NCBI GenBank assembly: GCA_013154385.1
Contig: JAADCO010000038.1
Location: 1 to 6,728, forward strand
From: Thermodesulfobacteriota bacterium
Lineage (GTDB): Bacteria; Desulfobacterota; Thermodesulfobacteria; Thermodesulfobacteriales; Thermodesulfatatoraceae
Direction: 5' to 3'
DNA: 6,728 nt
The position numbers were made by a program, and so were the translations under genes. The notes beneath the pieces were generated by a model that was not told the origin of the DNA, did not search any database, and saw only the letters and a program-made list of their open reading frames with translations. Below are positions 1 to 5,949 of the stretch, in pieces (the first letter of the stretch is position 1; every line of letters begins with the position of its first letter).

Positions 1-1
1 G

Positions 2-463
2 GAAGTGATCAAGCATCTCATCCTTCCGCGACTGGTCCCGGAAGAGGTCCCCCGCAAGGGTTCGGCCCTGCGCCATCATCCGAAGATCCTCTCGCAGGAA
101 AAGACGAGAGAACGCATCGCAAGATACCTCGAGATGGCCCTCCCCGCCTTCCCCAAACTCGACACCCTGATCTTCGGACACACCCACGTGCCCTTCGACA
201 ACGGGAAGCTTGAAATCGAGACCCCCGGCGGCCCGCGGCCCGTCACCTGCTACAACACCGGGGGCTGGGTCACGGATGTCTACGAGGCAGACCACCTCGC
301 CACGGCACGACCCTTCATCTTCGCCCTCTCCGGCAAAGGAATCGAGACCATCCAGGTGCCCTGGCCCTCCTACGACGAGTTCGAACACGTTCTAGAGGGA
401 ATCCACGAGGAATCAGAAGCTAGAAAAAGGGTAAAAGACCTTGTTTGGGAAAAACTTTCTTGA
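2..463 (+). CDS. Metallophosphoesterase (calcineurin-like), 5'-truncated
   Basis: This is the C-terminal part of a gene that begins before the window: the reading frame is open to the left edge, and the GTG at base 5 is probably an internal valine codon. The visible 153 or so residues contain the GHTH motif (bases 176-187) in the context TLIFGHTHVPFDNGK, followed by CYNTGGWV. In calcineurin-like phosphoesterases the GHxH histidines bind the dinuclear metal centre, and a following N-T-G segment is usual. The amino-terminal metal motifs (DxH, GDxxD, GNHE) would lie upstream and cannot be checked. The protein ends in a charged, probably helical tail. Substrate is unknown: nucleotide, phosphoprotein and lipid-A-precursor (LpxH-like) hydrolases share these motifs. 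The cytochrome gene starts 53 bp downstream on the same strand, but nothing shows a functional link. Confidence 0.85.
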   Translation, partial: EVIKHLILPRLVPEEVPRKGSALRHHPKILSQEKTRERIARYLEMALPAFPKLDTLIFGHTHVPFDNGKLEIETPGGPRPVTCYNTGGWVTDVYEADHLATARPFIFALSGKGIETIQVPWPSYDEFEHVLEGIHEESEARKRVKDLVWEKLS

Positions 464-465
464 CA
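460..465 (+). promoter_or_regulatory. Possible -35 box upstream of the multiheme cytochrome
   Basis: A perfect TTGACA lies across the stop codon of the phosphoesterase, at the start of the AT-rich 53-bp gap before the cytochrome gene. No convincing -10 hexamer is found 16-18 bp downstream, where the sequence is A-rich (CAAAAA near 483-488). The sigma70 assignment is therefore weak and read-through from the upstream gene remains possible. Confidence 0.25.
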
Positions 466-516
466 TAAGAATCCGTTTTCGCCAAAAAGAGAAAAAATTT
501 TCTTCTCTGGAGGGCT

Positions 517-2658
517 GTGGTGAGGCGTCTGGTCGTCCTGGGAATCTCTATCTTCTGGCTTCTGGTAACTCTGGCCTGGGCTGACGATCCGGATAGCATC
601 TGTTTCCTCTGCCATCAGGGTACGGGAACCGCCACCATCGAAGACGAGATCTTCCCCATCGTCTTCAACCTCGAAGCCCCCGACGTTTCCCTGGCGGCGG
701 GGAACTTCTACTGGGTCACCTTGGGAGACGCCTTCGGGCACAACGTCTGGGGCGTGGTCTCTCCGGACGCCACCCTGACCATGGCCCCCGGTGGCAGCCA
801 GACCCAGCAGGTCACCTGCGCCGGAACTTACGGCTGCCACGGCTCCCGGGATCCCAGCCGGGACTTCGACGGAAACGGCATCGTCTCCAACTGGGAGGCC
901 ATCACCGGCGCCCATCACGAAGACGACTCCTGCCTCAAACCGGAGACCTTGGACGTCTCCCTCCAGGGCCTCACCGTGGGCACGAGTTATCGTTTCCTCC
1001 TCGGGGTAAAGGGCATCGAAGACTGGGACTGGGAGCACGACCTCTCTCTGACGAGCCACAACACCTACTACGGTCTTCCGGATTACCTCACCACCGAGGC
1101 CACCATAAGCAGCCTCTGTGCCCGCTGTCATCCGAGCTTCCACGACCAGGGAAGCCTTCCCGGTGGGGACGGAGTGGGCATCGGCAACGGGTCCTCTCCG
1201 TGGTTGCGTCATCCCACCGACGTGGTCATCCCGGACCGCGGGGAATACAAGAACTACCGCCTCTACAGCCTCCTTGCCCCGGTGGGCAAGAGCGACCTCT
1301 ACGAGGTGGACCCCCGGGTGGTAAACCCCGGTGGGGACGTGGTCATCTGCCTCTCCTGCCACCGGGCCCACGCCTCCCCCTACGCCAAGATCCTGCGCTG
1401 GGACTATCAAAATCGGCCTGTTGATCCGGAAAGGGGCGGTTGCAACACCTGCCACACGGAAAAGGGCGCCCTCTATCTGGCCTCGGCGCACGCCAGCGAA
1501 GCTTACGGCACCAAACGCCTCGACGGTTACGCCCGCGGCAACTGTGCCCATTGTCACGAAATGCACGCCAGCCTGAACGGAAGCGAACCCATCCCTCAGG
1601 ACGGACCGCACGGCTATCTCCTCTTTGCGGAAAACTACACGGACCAGGGAAACGACTTCTGCTACTATTGCCACGGACCGGAATCCCTCCAGCAGGGCGG
1701 GCTCAACAATCCCACCTATGCGGCCCGGGCCTCGGGGCTTTCCGTGGGGCCCACCACCATCGAGGAGATGTTCACGGACACCCTCTCCCATCACAACCTG
1801 GGAGACATCCTTTCCCTCATCACCGAAAAATGGCCTGAGCGCTTCCGGGAGACCTCCAATCCGTGCACCGGTTGTCACAATCCGCACGTGGCCAAAAGGC
1901 TGGGAACCGAGCCCCTGAGCAATCCCGTGACGCGTCCCCTCCCCGCGGAGAAGAACAACGTCTGGGGGGACGAAGAGACGGAAACCATGGCGGCTTACGT
2001 GTCCCAGGATGATAGTCTGCGCTATCAAGCGCCCCTGAGACCGGATGGCTCCTACGAACCCGGGAGCACCAGCGGTGACGGTTCCCGGATGGCGGACTAC
2101 GCCACCTTTTGCACGGATTGCCACAACCCCGAGACCACCATCTACAGCACCACCTTGGGGCGGGAGTTGAGGGCCATAGACTGGGAGCACGAAAAACACG
2201 GGCGCGGGCTGGCTGACGGAGACTTAGACACCCGGGCTCCTTACACCGAAGGGCTGGGTTACGTGGTCTCCTGTCTCGATTGCCACGAACCGCACGGTTC
2301 GGCAAACGTCTTTCTCATCCGGGAAGCGGTAAACGGCGAGGAGCTTCCGGGAAACATCACCGCTTTCGAAACTACGGACTGGACCAATCTGTGCGGTCGC
2401 TGTCACAGCGACGACAACGAATACATCCACCATCTGAGCCCCGATGCCCCTTACGTGAAACGTCAGTGCGGGTTCTGCCACGGAAGGCGCCAGAGCGGAT
2501 CCGGCCAGAGCGCGGGGCTGAGACACGGTGGTGGACCGGGACACGGTGGGGGTGGCCGTGGCGGACCACAGCCCATCCCGTGCAGCAACTGCCATTTTCA
2601 CGGATCTGACGATTCCTGGGCTCCGGATTCTCGTGAAACCGGCCTCCTGACCTTCTAA
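517..2658 (+). CDS. Secreted multiheme c-type cytochrome, 12 CXXCH plus one CX5CH
   Basis: This is probably an extracytoplasmic electron-transfer protein. Numbering is from the GTG at 517. An adjacent GTG at 520 fits the GGAGGG Shine-Dalgarno (509-514) better, with 5 rather than 2 bases between, so the true start may be one codon later. Residues 1-22 form a Sec signal peptide (two Arg, hydrophobic core, cleavage after AWA); there is no lipobox and no later membrane segment. CXXCH motifs begin at C29, 201, 278, 309, 343, 382, 450, 532, 586, 626, 651 and 689, and CAGTYGCH (CX5CH) begins at C101. Motifs such as CLDCHEPHGS and CLSCHRAHAS resemble doubled-CXXCH families, with extra histidines available for bis-His ligation. 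Residues 34-200 are haem-poor with beta-rich-looking segments, and contain an EF-hand-like loop (116-127) and an unpaired Cys139. Residues 656-688 are Gly/His-rich. The exact family, redox partner and location (periplasm or cell surface) are unknown. Confidence 0.95.
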   Translation: MVRRLVVLGISIFWLLVTLAWADDPDSICFLCHQGTGTATIEDEIFPIVFNLEAPDVSLAAGNFYWVTLGDAFGHNVWGVVSPDATLTMAPGGSQTQQVTCAGTYGCHGSRDPSRDFDGNGIVSNWEAITGAHHEDDSCLKPETLDVSLQGLTVGTSYRFLLGVKGIEDWDWEHDLSLTSHNTYYGLPDYLTTEATISSLCARCHPSFHDQGSLPGGDGVGIGNGSSPWLRHPTDVVIPDRGEYKNYRLYSLLAPVGKSDLYEVDPRVVNPGGDVVICLSCHRAHASPYAKILRWDYQNRPVDPERGGCNTCHTEKGALYLASAHASEAYGTKRLDGYARGNCAHCHEMHASLNGSEPIPQDGPHGYLLFAENYTDQGNDFCYYCHGPESLQQGGLNNPTYAARASGLSVGPTTIEEMFTDTLSHHNLGDILSLITEKWPERFRETSNPCTGCHNPHVAKRLGTEPLSNPVTRPLPAEKNNVWGDEETETMAAYVSQDDSLRYQAPLRPDGSYEPGSTSGDGSRMADYATFCTDCHNPETTIYSTTLGRELRAIDWEHEKHGRGLADGDLDTRAPYTEGLGYVVSCLDCHEPHGSANVFLIREAVNGEELPGNITAFETTDWTNLCGRCHSDDNEYIHHLSPDAPYVKRQCGFCHGRRQSGSGQSAGLRHGGGPGHGGGGRGGPQPIPCSNCHFHGSDDSWAPDSRETGLLTF

Positions 2659-2661
2659 AGA

Positions 2662-2679
2662 CGGGGCAGGGACGCCCCG
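2662..2679. terminator. GC hairpin between convergent genes
   Basis: CGGGGC (2662-2667) and GCCCCG (2674-2679) form a perfect 6-bp stem with a 6-base loop, between the cytochrome stop and the stop of the convergent pabB-pabC gene 26 bp away. Its position suits a shared bidirectional terminator. There is no real T-tract on the plus strand and only a GTCTTT on the minus strand, so intrinsic termination would be weak. Confidence 0.4.
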
Positions 2680-2684
2680 CCCCC

Positions 2685-4529
2685 TTAGCCGTCAAGGGGG
2701 ACGATGTCCTCCACCGGAAGGAGGCCGCGCACCGCGTTTCCCACGTAGATCTTCTCGGCCCGCTTCAGGTCCGCGGGCCAAAGCCTCCTCTCCTCACAGC
2801 GTCCGGATTCAAGGAGGCTTTCGCGCAGCACGCCGGGGAGGAGCCCGGCGGAAAGCGGCGGGGTGAAGAGGCGCCCTTCGAGCTCGACGAACAGGTTGGA
2901 GATGGTCCCCTCGGTGAGCTCTCCGTCCTCGTTTAGGAAAAGGGCGTCGAAGAACCCCTGCTGTTTGAGGCGCTGCTGTATGCCCTCGTACCAGGGACGA
3001 TAGGTGGTCTTGTGATAGAGGAAGCGCTCCTCTTTCGGGACCTCCCGGCGCGCGAGGGCCAGACGGATCACCGGGGGCGTCTGCGGCAGACGATGGACCT
3101 CGAGCTTGAGGGCCCCGTCCTCAAAGAGGAGGAGGCGCACCTTGGCCGGGAAGTCAAGCCCCTGCAGGGATTGCTCGACAAAGGTCTCTATCTGCTCTTT
3201 CTCCGCGGGAAAGTCGAAGTAATCCGCGGAGCGGAGGAGCCGCCGAAGGTGATAGGGAAAGAGGGGGATACCCTTTTCGGGTTCGAAACGCATGGTTTCC
3301 ACCAGGGCAAAGGGCTGATGGGGCTCAAGGAGGAAACGGGCCTTGAGGAGGCATTCTTCGTACTCGGCCTCCGGATCGCTGTCCCAGACCACGCCGGAAC
3401 CTATGCCGAATTCCCCCTCCCCTTCCCGCAACACGGCGGTCCTGATGGGCACGTTGAAGACGAAGTCCCCGGAGGGAGAGAAGTAGCCGAGGGCTCCGGT
3501 GTAGACCCCGCGGGGTTCACGTTCGAGGGAGGCGATGATCTCCATGGTCCTGAGCTTCGGGGCCCCGGTCACGGAACCGCAGGGAAAGAGCGCCTGGAAG
3601 AGCCCCTTGAGGTCGGTCTCAGCCGGACGGCCTTCCACGGTGGAGATCATCTGAAAGACCGTCTCGTAGCGCTCCACCTTGAAGAGCTCCCGCACGAAGA
3701 CCGAACCCGGGAGGCAAACGCGGCCCAGGTCGTTTCGCAGGAGGTCCACGATCATCACGTTCTCGGCCTGGTTCTTGCGATCCGTCTGGAGCCAGGAAGA
3801 GATGGCCTGGTCCTCCTCGGGGAAACGTCCCCGGGGGGCCGTGCCCTTCATCGGAGAAGTCCAGAGGCGGCTTCCTTCGCGACGCAGGAAGAGCTCCGGA
3901 GAAAGGCTCACCACCGAGAAGGAAGGGGTCCTGATGAGGGCCGCGTAGCGCACCTTTTGCTTGGGGCGCAGGGCGAGATAGAGGTCTACGGGCGAGGCCT
4001 TCAACCGAAAGTGGTATTTCAGGGTGTAATTGACCTGATAGGTGTCTCCCGAGGCGATGAAATCCTTGATGGTTCCGAGGGCGCGGAGATAGTCCTCACG
4101 TTTCAGGTTGAGGCGCAGATCTTCAAACGCTACCGGCGGCGGGGCATATCTCCTCACCGGCCCTGCGGGCAGGATCTCCGGGGCGCGAAAGACCCCAAAC
4201 CAGGCAAGGGGCGTCTTTTGCGGAAGGCGATAGAGGGGACGAAGCTTCGGCTCGAGCAGATACCCCGCCTCGTAGGTGAAAAAGCCCGCCACCCAGAACC
4301 CCTCCTTCAGAGCCTGGTTCAGGCGCGTCCAGAACGCCTCCGCGTCTTCCCGGGAAGACCAGACGATCTCCGCCACCGGCGAGGAGAAGAAGAGGCTTCG
4401 CCTGTCTTCTGTCCCGCGACGGCTGGATTCGAGAAAGACAAAGGTCTCCTCTTTCCTTTCCTGCAGGAAGGAAAAGAGATCGAAGTTCCGGGACGTGAAA
4501 ACCCTCTTCCAAACCGGCTTTGCGGGCAT
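2685..4529 (-). CDS. pabBC: Fused aminodeoxychorismate synthase component I / aminodeoxychorismate lyase (PabB-PabC)
   Basis: This bifunctional cytoplasmic enzyme of folate synthesis has 614 residues. The N-terminal half aminates chorismate to 4-amino-4-deoxychorismate; the C-terminal half, a class IV PLP enzyme, releases pyruvate to give p-aminobenzoate. Residues 1-130 match the PabB N-lobe, and about 140-400 the chorismate-binding domain with SPMKGTAPRG (225-234), DLLRNDLGR (262-270), CGSVTGAPK (317-325) and GSGVVWDSD (377-385). The lysine K228 in the (P)xKGT motif separates aminodeoxychorismate synthases from anthranilate synthases, which have Ala there. The lyase domain starts near 405 and shows HKTTYR (506-511, with K507 as the likely PLP lysine) and EGTISNLF (540-547). 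Length and domain order are normal for this known fusion. The ATG has a GAGGG 4 bases upstream. No pabA glutaminase is in the window, so ammonia supply depends on a gene elsewhere. Confidence 0.95.
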   Translation of the reverse strand: MPAKPVWKRVFTSRNFDLFSFLQERKEETFVFLESSRRGTEDRRSLFFSSPVAEIVWSSREDAEAFWTRLNQALKEGFWVAGFFTYEAGYLLEPKLRPLYRLPQKTPLAWFGVFRAPEILPAGPVRRYAPPPVAFEDLRLNLKREDYLRALGTIKDFIASGDTYQVNYTLKYHFRLKASPVDLYLALRPKQKVRYAALIRTPSFSVVSLSPELFLRREGSRLWTSPMKGTAPRGRFPEEDQAISSWLQTDRKNQAENVMIVDLLRNDLGRVCLPGSVFVRELFKVERYETVFQMISTVEGRPAETDLKGLFQALFPCGSVTGAPKLRTMEIIASLEREPRGVYTGALGYFSPSGDFVFNVPIRTAVLREGEGEFGIGSGVVWDSDPEAEYEECLLKARFLLEPHQPFALVETMRFEPEKGIPLFPYHLRRLLRSADYFDFPAEKEQIETFVEQSLQGLDFPAKVRLLLFEDGALKLEVHRLPQTPPVIRLALARREVPKEERFLYHKTTYRPWYEGIQQRLKQQGFFDALFLNEDGELTEGTISNLFVELEGRLFTPPLSAGLLPGVLRESLLESGRCEERRLWPADLKRAEKIYVGNAVRGLLPVEDIVPLDG

Positions 4530-4576
4530 GAAACCCTCTTTAACAAATTTTCAAGCCACCACAAGGACGGGTTTCC

Positions 4577-4605
4577 TTTACAGGAGCGGGCCTTCCAAGT
4601 ATTCT
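4577..4605 (+). promoter_or_regulatory. Candidate sigma70-type promoter for the flavoprotein gene
   Basis: TTTACA (4577-4582) and TATTCT (4600-4605) are separated by exactly 17 bp and match the consensus at 5 of 6 and 4 of 6 positions. Transcription would start near 4612, leaving a leader of about 34 bases that includes the Shine-Dalgarno AAGGAG (4635-4640), 5 bases before the ATG at 4646. This lies in the 116-bp divergent region between pabB-pabC and the flavoprotein. No equally good promoter was seen for the minus-strand gene. Confidence 0.5.
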
Positions 4606-4609
4606 GGAA
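4593..4609. repeat. 17-bp inverted repeat over the predicted -10 box
   Basis: TTCCA (4593-4597) and TGGAA (4605-4609) are perfect inverted arms around a 7-base centre and enclose the predicted -10 hexamer. The placement suits a small operator where a dimeric repressor would block the promoter. Arms of 5 bp can occur by chance, so this is suggestive only. Confidence 0.3.
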
Positions 4610-4645
4610 AAGATCTTAGCAAGAAATTTTTTCAAAGGAGAGGCC

Positions 4646-5257
4646 ATGCGGGTTTTAGCCTTCCAGGGAAGTCCCCGTCCGGGAGGGAACACCGACCTCC
4701 TCCTACGGGCCTTTCTCGAGGGAATCGAAGAGGCCGGGGGTGAGGCGGAAAAGATAGACCTCTATCGCCTTCGGGTGGAACCCTGCCTTGAGTGCGGCAA
4801 GTGCGACCACACCGGGGAGTGCATCATCCCCGACGACATGCGGGACATCTATCCCAAGCTCGACCAGGCACAGGTCATCGTGGTGGCCTCTCCCATCTTC
4901 TTCTACAACGTCACCAGCCGGACCCAGGCCCTGATCGAGCGCTCTCAGGCCTGCTGGATCAGGAAATACGTCTTGAAGAAGCCGCATCCCCGCGCCGGGG
5001 AAAGGCAGGGCATCTTCCTCTCCCTGGGGGCCACAAAGGGACGCCGCCTCTTCGAGGGCGTGCAGCGGGTGGTACGCTACTTCTTCGACGCCCTGGACGT
5101 GAACTATCAAGGCGGGCTCTTCTACCGAGGGATAGAAGAAAAAGGCGCCATCAGGTCCCATCCGAGCGCCCTGAAAGAGGCCTTTTCCCTCGGACGGGCC
5201 GTGGGAGAGGGCCTATCTCCGGAAAACTGGCCCCTTACCCGGGATCCCTGTCCTTGA
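4646..5257 (+). CDS. Iron-sulfur flavoprotein-like NAD(P)H/FMN reductase family protein
   Basis: This is a 203-residue flavodoxin-fold protein, probably a cytoplasmic redox carrier or oxidoreductase binding FMN. The N-terminal strand leads into GSPRPGGNT (8-16), the usual FMN-phosphate loop of the NADPH-dependent FMN reductase/flavodoxin_2 family, and VVASPIFFYNVT (79-90) matches the second flavin-contacting segment. Between them are C47, C50, C53 and C59, a CX2CX2CX5C cluster. In archaeal iron-sulfur flavoproteins (Isf) a compact CX2CX2CX4-7C motif at this place holds a [4Fe-4S] cluster. I infer the same here; the electron donor and acceptor cannot be read from sequence. Length is typical of the family. 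The start is supported by AAGGAG 5 bases upstream. The gene is divergent from pabB-pabC, and its last 23 bases overlap the end of the convergent 66-codon gene. Confidence 0.88.
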   Translation: MRVLAFQGSPRPGGNTDLLLRAFLEGIEEAGGEAEKIDLYRLRVEPCLECGKCDHTGECIIPDDMRDIYPKLDQAQVIVVASPIFFYNVTSRTQALIERSQACWIRKYVLKKPHPRAGERQGIFLSLGATKGRRLFEGVQRVVRYFFDALDVNYQGGLFYRGIEEKGAIRSHPSALKEAFSLGRAVGEGLSPENWPLTRDPCP

Positions 5258-5435
5258 GCTCAAAGACCCGGCCGATCTCCGCTCGCCCGAGGAAGAGGCG
5301 CCAGACCCCTTCTCTGGCCCGCTTCCCGGAAAGACGAACCGACACCTCCCGCAAGACCTTTGAGGCCGCCTCCAGCGGGTCCTCACCGGGAACCTCGGAG
5401 ACCTCAAAGGCAAAGCGTGTGGTAAAGCGCTTCAT
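5235..5435 (-). CDS. Small hypothetical protein, translationally coupled to cheX
   Basis: This 66-residue protein is not recognised. Its ATG overlaps the TGA of cheX as ATGA, the classic arrangement for translational coupling, and only a weak AAGAAG lies upstream, so it probably depends on ribosomes finishing cheX. The sequence suggests a small soluble alpha/beta fold: a strand (about residues 3-14, RFTTRFAFEVSE), an amphipathic helix (about 19-35), a basic turn with SGKRAR, then two short strands around GVWRLFLG and EIGRVFEL. It has no cysteine, signal peptide or membrane segment, and roughly balanced charge. It ends inside the 3' end of the convergent flavoprotein gene. Its place as last gene after trkH and cheX is the only functional hint. 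Confidence 0.7.
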   Translation of the reverse strand: MKRFTTRFAFEVSEVPGEDPLEAASKVLREVSVRLSGKRAREGVWRLFLGRAEIGRVFELKDRDPG

Positions 5436-5905
5436 TGTTTCTTCTTGTCGAGACAGAGCTCGATGACCAGTTTGGCACCGTCGAATTCAAAGGGGATGGC
5501 CATGCGTTGGCTGGTACACAGAGGGGTGATGGAATGCTTCTCCCCCGTTACGATGACCGGCACCGAGGCCTGCAAGGAGATACCCTGCTCTTCAAAGCGC
5601 CTTCTGAAGGCCCCACAAATCTGGTTGGCCAATTCTCCCGCCGCGTCCCTTACTTCCTCGTTGAGTTCCTCGGGAGTGCTCCCGAAGAGCACGGAGACCA
5701 CCTTGAAAATGGCCTCCTTGGTAAAAGTAACGGTGAGCATTCCGGTAAAACCCGAACCCGCCAGACCGTTTACCGCAGAAATGTCGCCCAGGGCCTCTGG
5801 CTCACTCCGGATGAAGGGTTTGCCGGCCTTGGGGACCATACCCGTATAAGTCTTGAGGACCTCTTCCACAGAATCCTGCAGGGCCTTGATCACCGTGGCG
5901 CTCAT
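5432..5905 (-). CDS. cheX: CheX-family CheY-P phosphatase/chemotaxis protein
   Basis: This 157-residue protein has the size and pattern of CheX, a cytoplasmic phosphatase that removes phosphate from CheY-like response regulators. The N-terminal half has GDISAVNGLAGSGFTGMLTV (40-59), the glycine-rich strand region of CheX. The helix D87-A-A-G-E91-L-A-N94, with P116 further on, matches the [DS]x3Ex2N...P active-site signature of the CheC/CheX/FliY phosphatases, in which the Glu and Asn are catalytic. The frame stays open far upstream, but homology begins at the ATG at 5905, which has GAGGAGGG (5911-5918) 5 bases before it. It lies 44 bp after trkH and overlaps the next small gene by 4 bases. 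No CheY, CheA or receptor gene is in the window, so the target may be a response regulator outside classical chemotaxis. Confidence 0.9.
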   Translation of the reverse strand: MSATVIKALQDSVEEVLKTYTGMVPKAGKPFIRSEPEALGDISAVNGLAGSGFTGMLTVTFTKEAIFKVVSVLFGSTPEELNEEVRDAAGELANQICGAFRRRFEEQGISLQASVPVIVTGEKHSITPLCTSQRMAIPFEFDGAKLVIELCLDKKKQ

Positions 5906-5910
5906 TTTCT

Positions 5911-5918
5911 CCCTCCTC
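5911..5918 (-). promoter_or_regulatory. Strong ribosome binding site that fixes the cheX start
   Basis: Read on the minus strand this is GAGGAGGG, 5 bases before the ATG at 5903-5905. It decides the start of cheX within a reading frame that stays open for about 700 bases further upstream, over trkH in another frame. Confidence 0.75.
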
Positions 5919-5949
5919 GATTTTTCAGTTTCCCTATCGGAAGAAGGAC

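Noticed and set aside
490..503. AT-rich inverted repeat AGAAAA-AA-TTTTCT before the cytochrome start
   Set aside because: A 2-base centre rules out a stable RNA hairpin, and A/T runs give such symmetry by chance. It could be an operator, but nothing else supports this.
464..516. Possible small RNA or intrinsic terminator in the phosphoesterase-cytochrome gap
   Set aside because: No stable stem followed by a T-tract was found, and the region is only 53 bases of A-rich sequence ending in the ribosome binding site.
370..2199. A 609-codon open frame on the minus strand across most of the cytochrome gene
   Set aside because: Its codons align exactly opposite the cytochrome codons, so it would stop only where the cytochrome uses TTA, CTA or TCA, which are rare in GC-rich genes. 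The translation is low-complexity in Val/Gly/Ala with no recognisable motif, while the sense strand has twelve CXXCH motifs.
2521..2560. Repeats in the Gly-rich part of the cytochrome as a possible CRISPR or mobile-element trace
   Set aside because: There are only two short in-frame copies inside a coding region, with no spacers, terminal inverted repeats or transposase; codon-level duplication explains them.
3012..4619. A 535-codon open frame on the plus strand opposite pabB-pabC
   Set aside because: It is the codon-aligned antisense of a clearly recognised enzyme and shows no domain of its own; it is explained by GC-rich codon use.
4703..5161. A 152-codon minus-strand frame within the flavoprotein gene
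   Set aside because: It is antisense to conserved flavodoxin-fold motifs, has no recognisable features and no supporting start signals.
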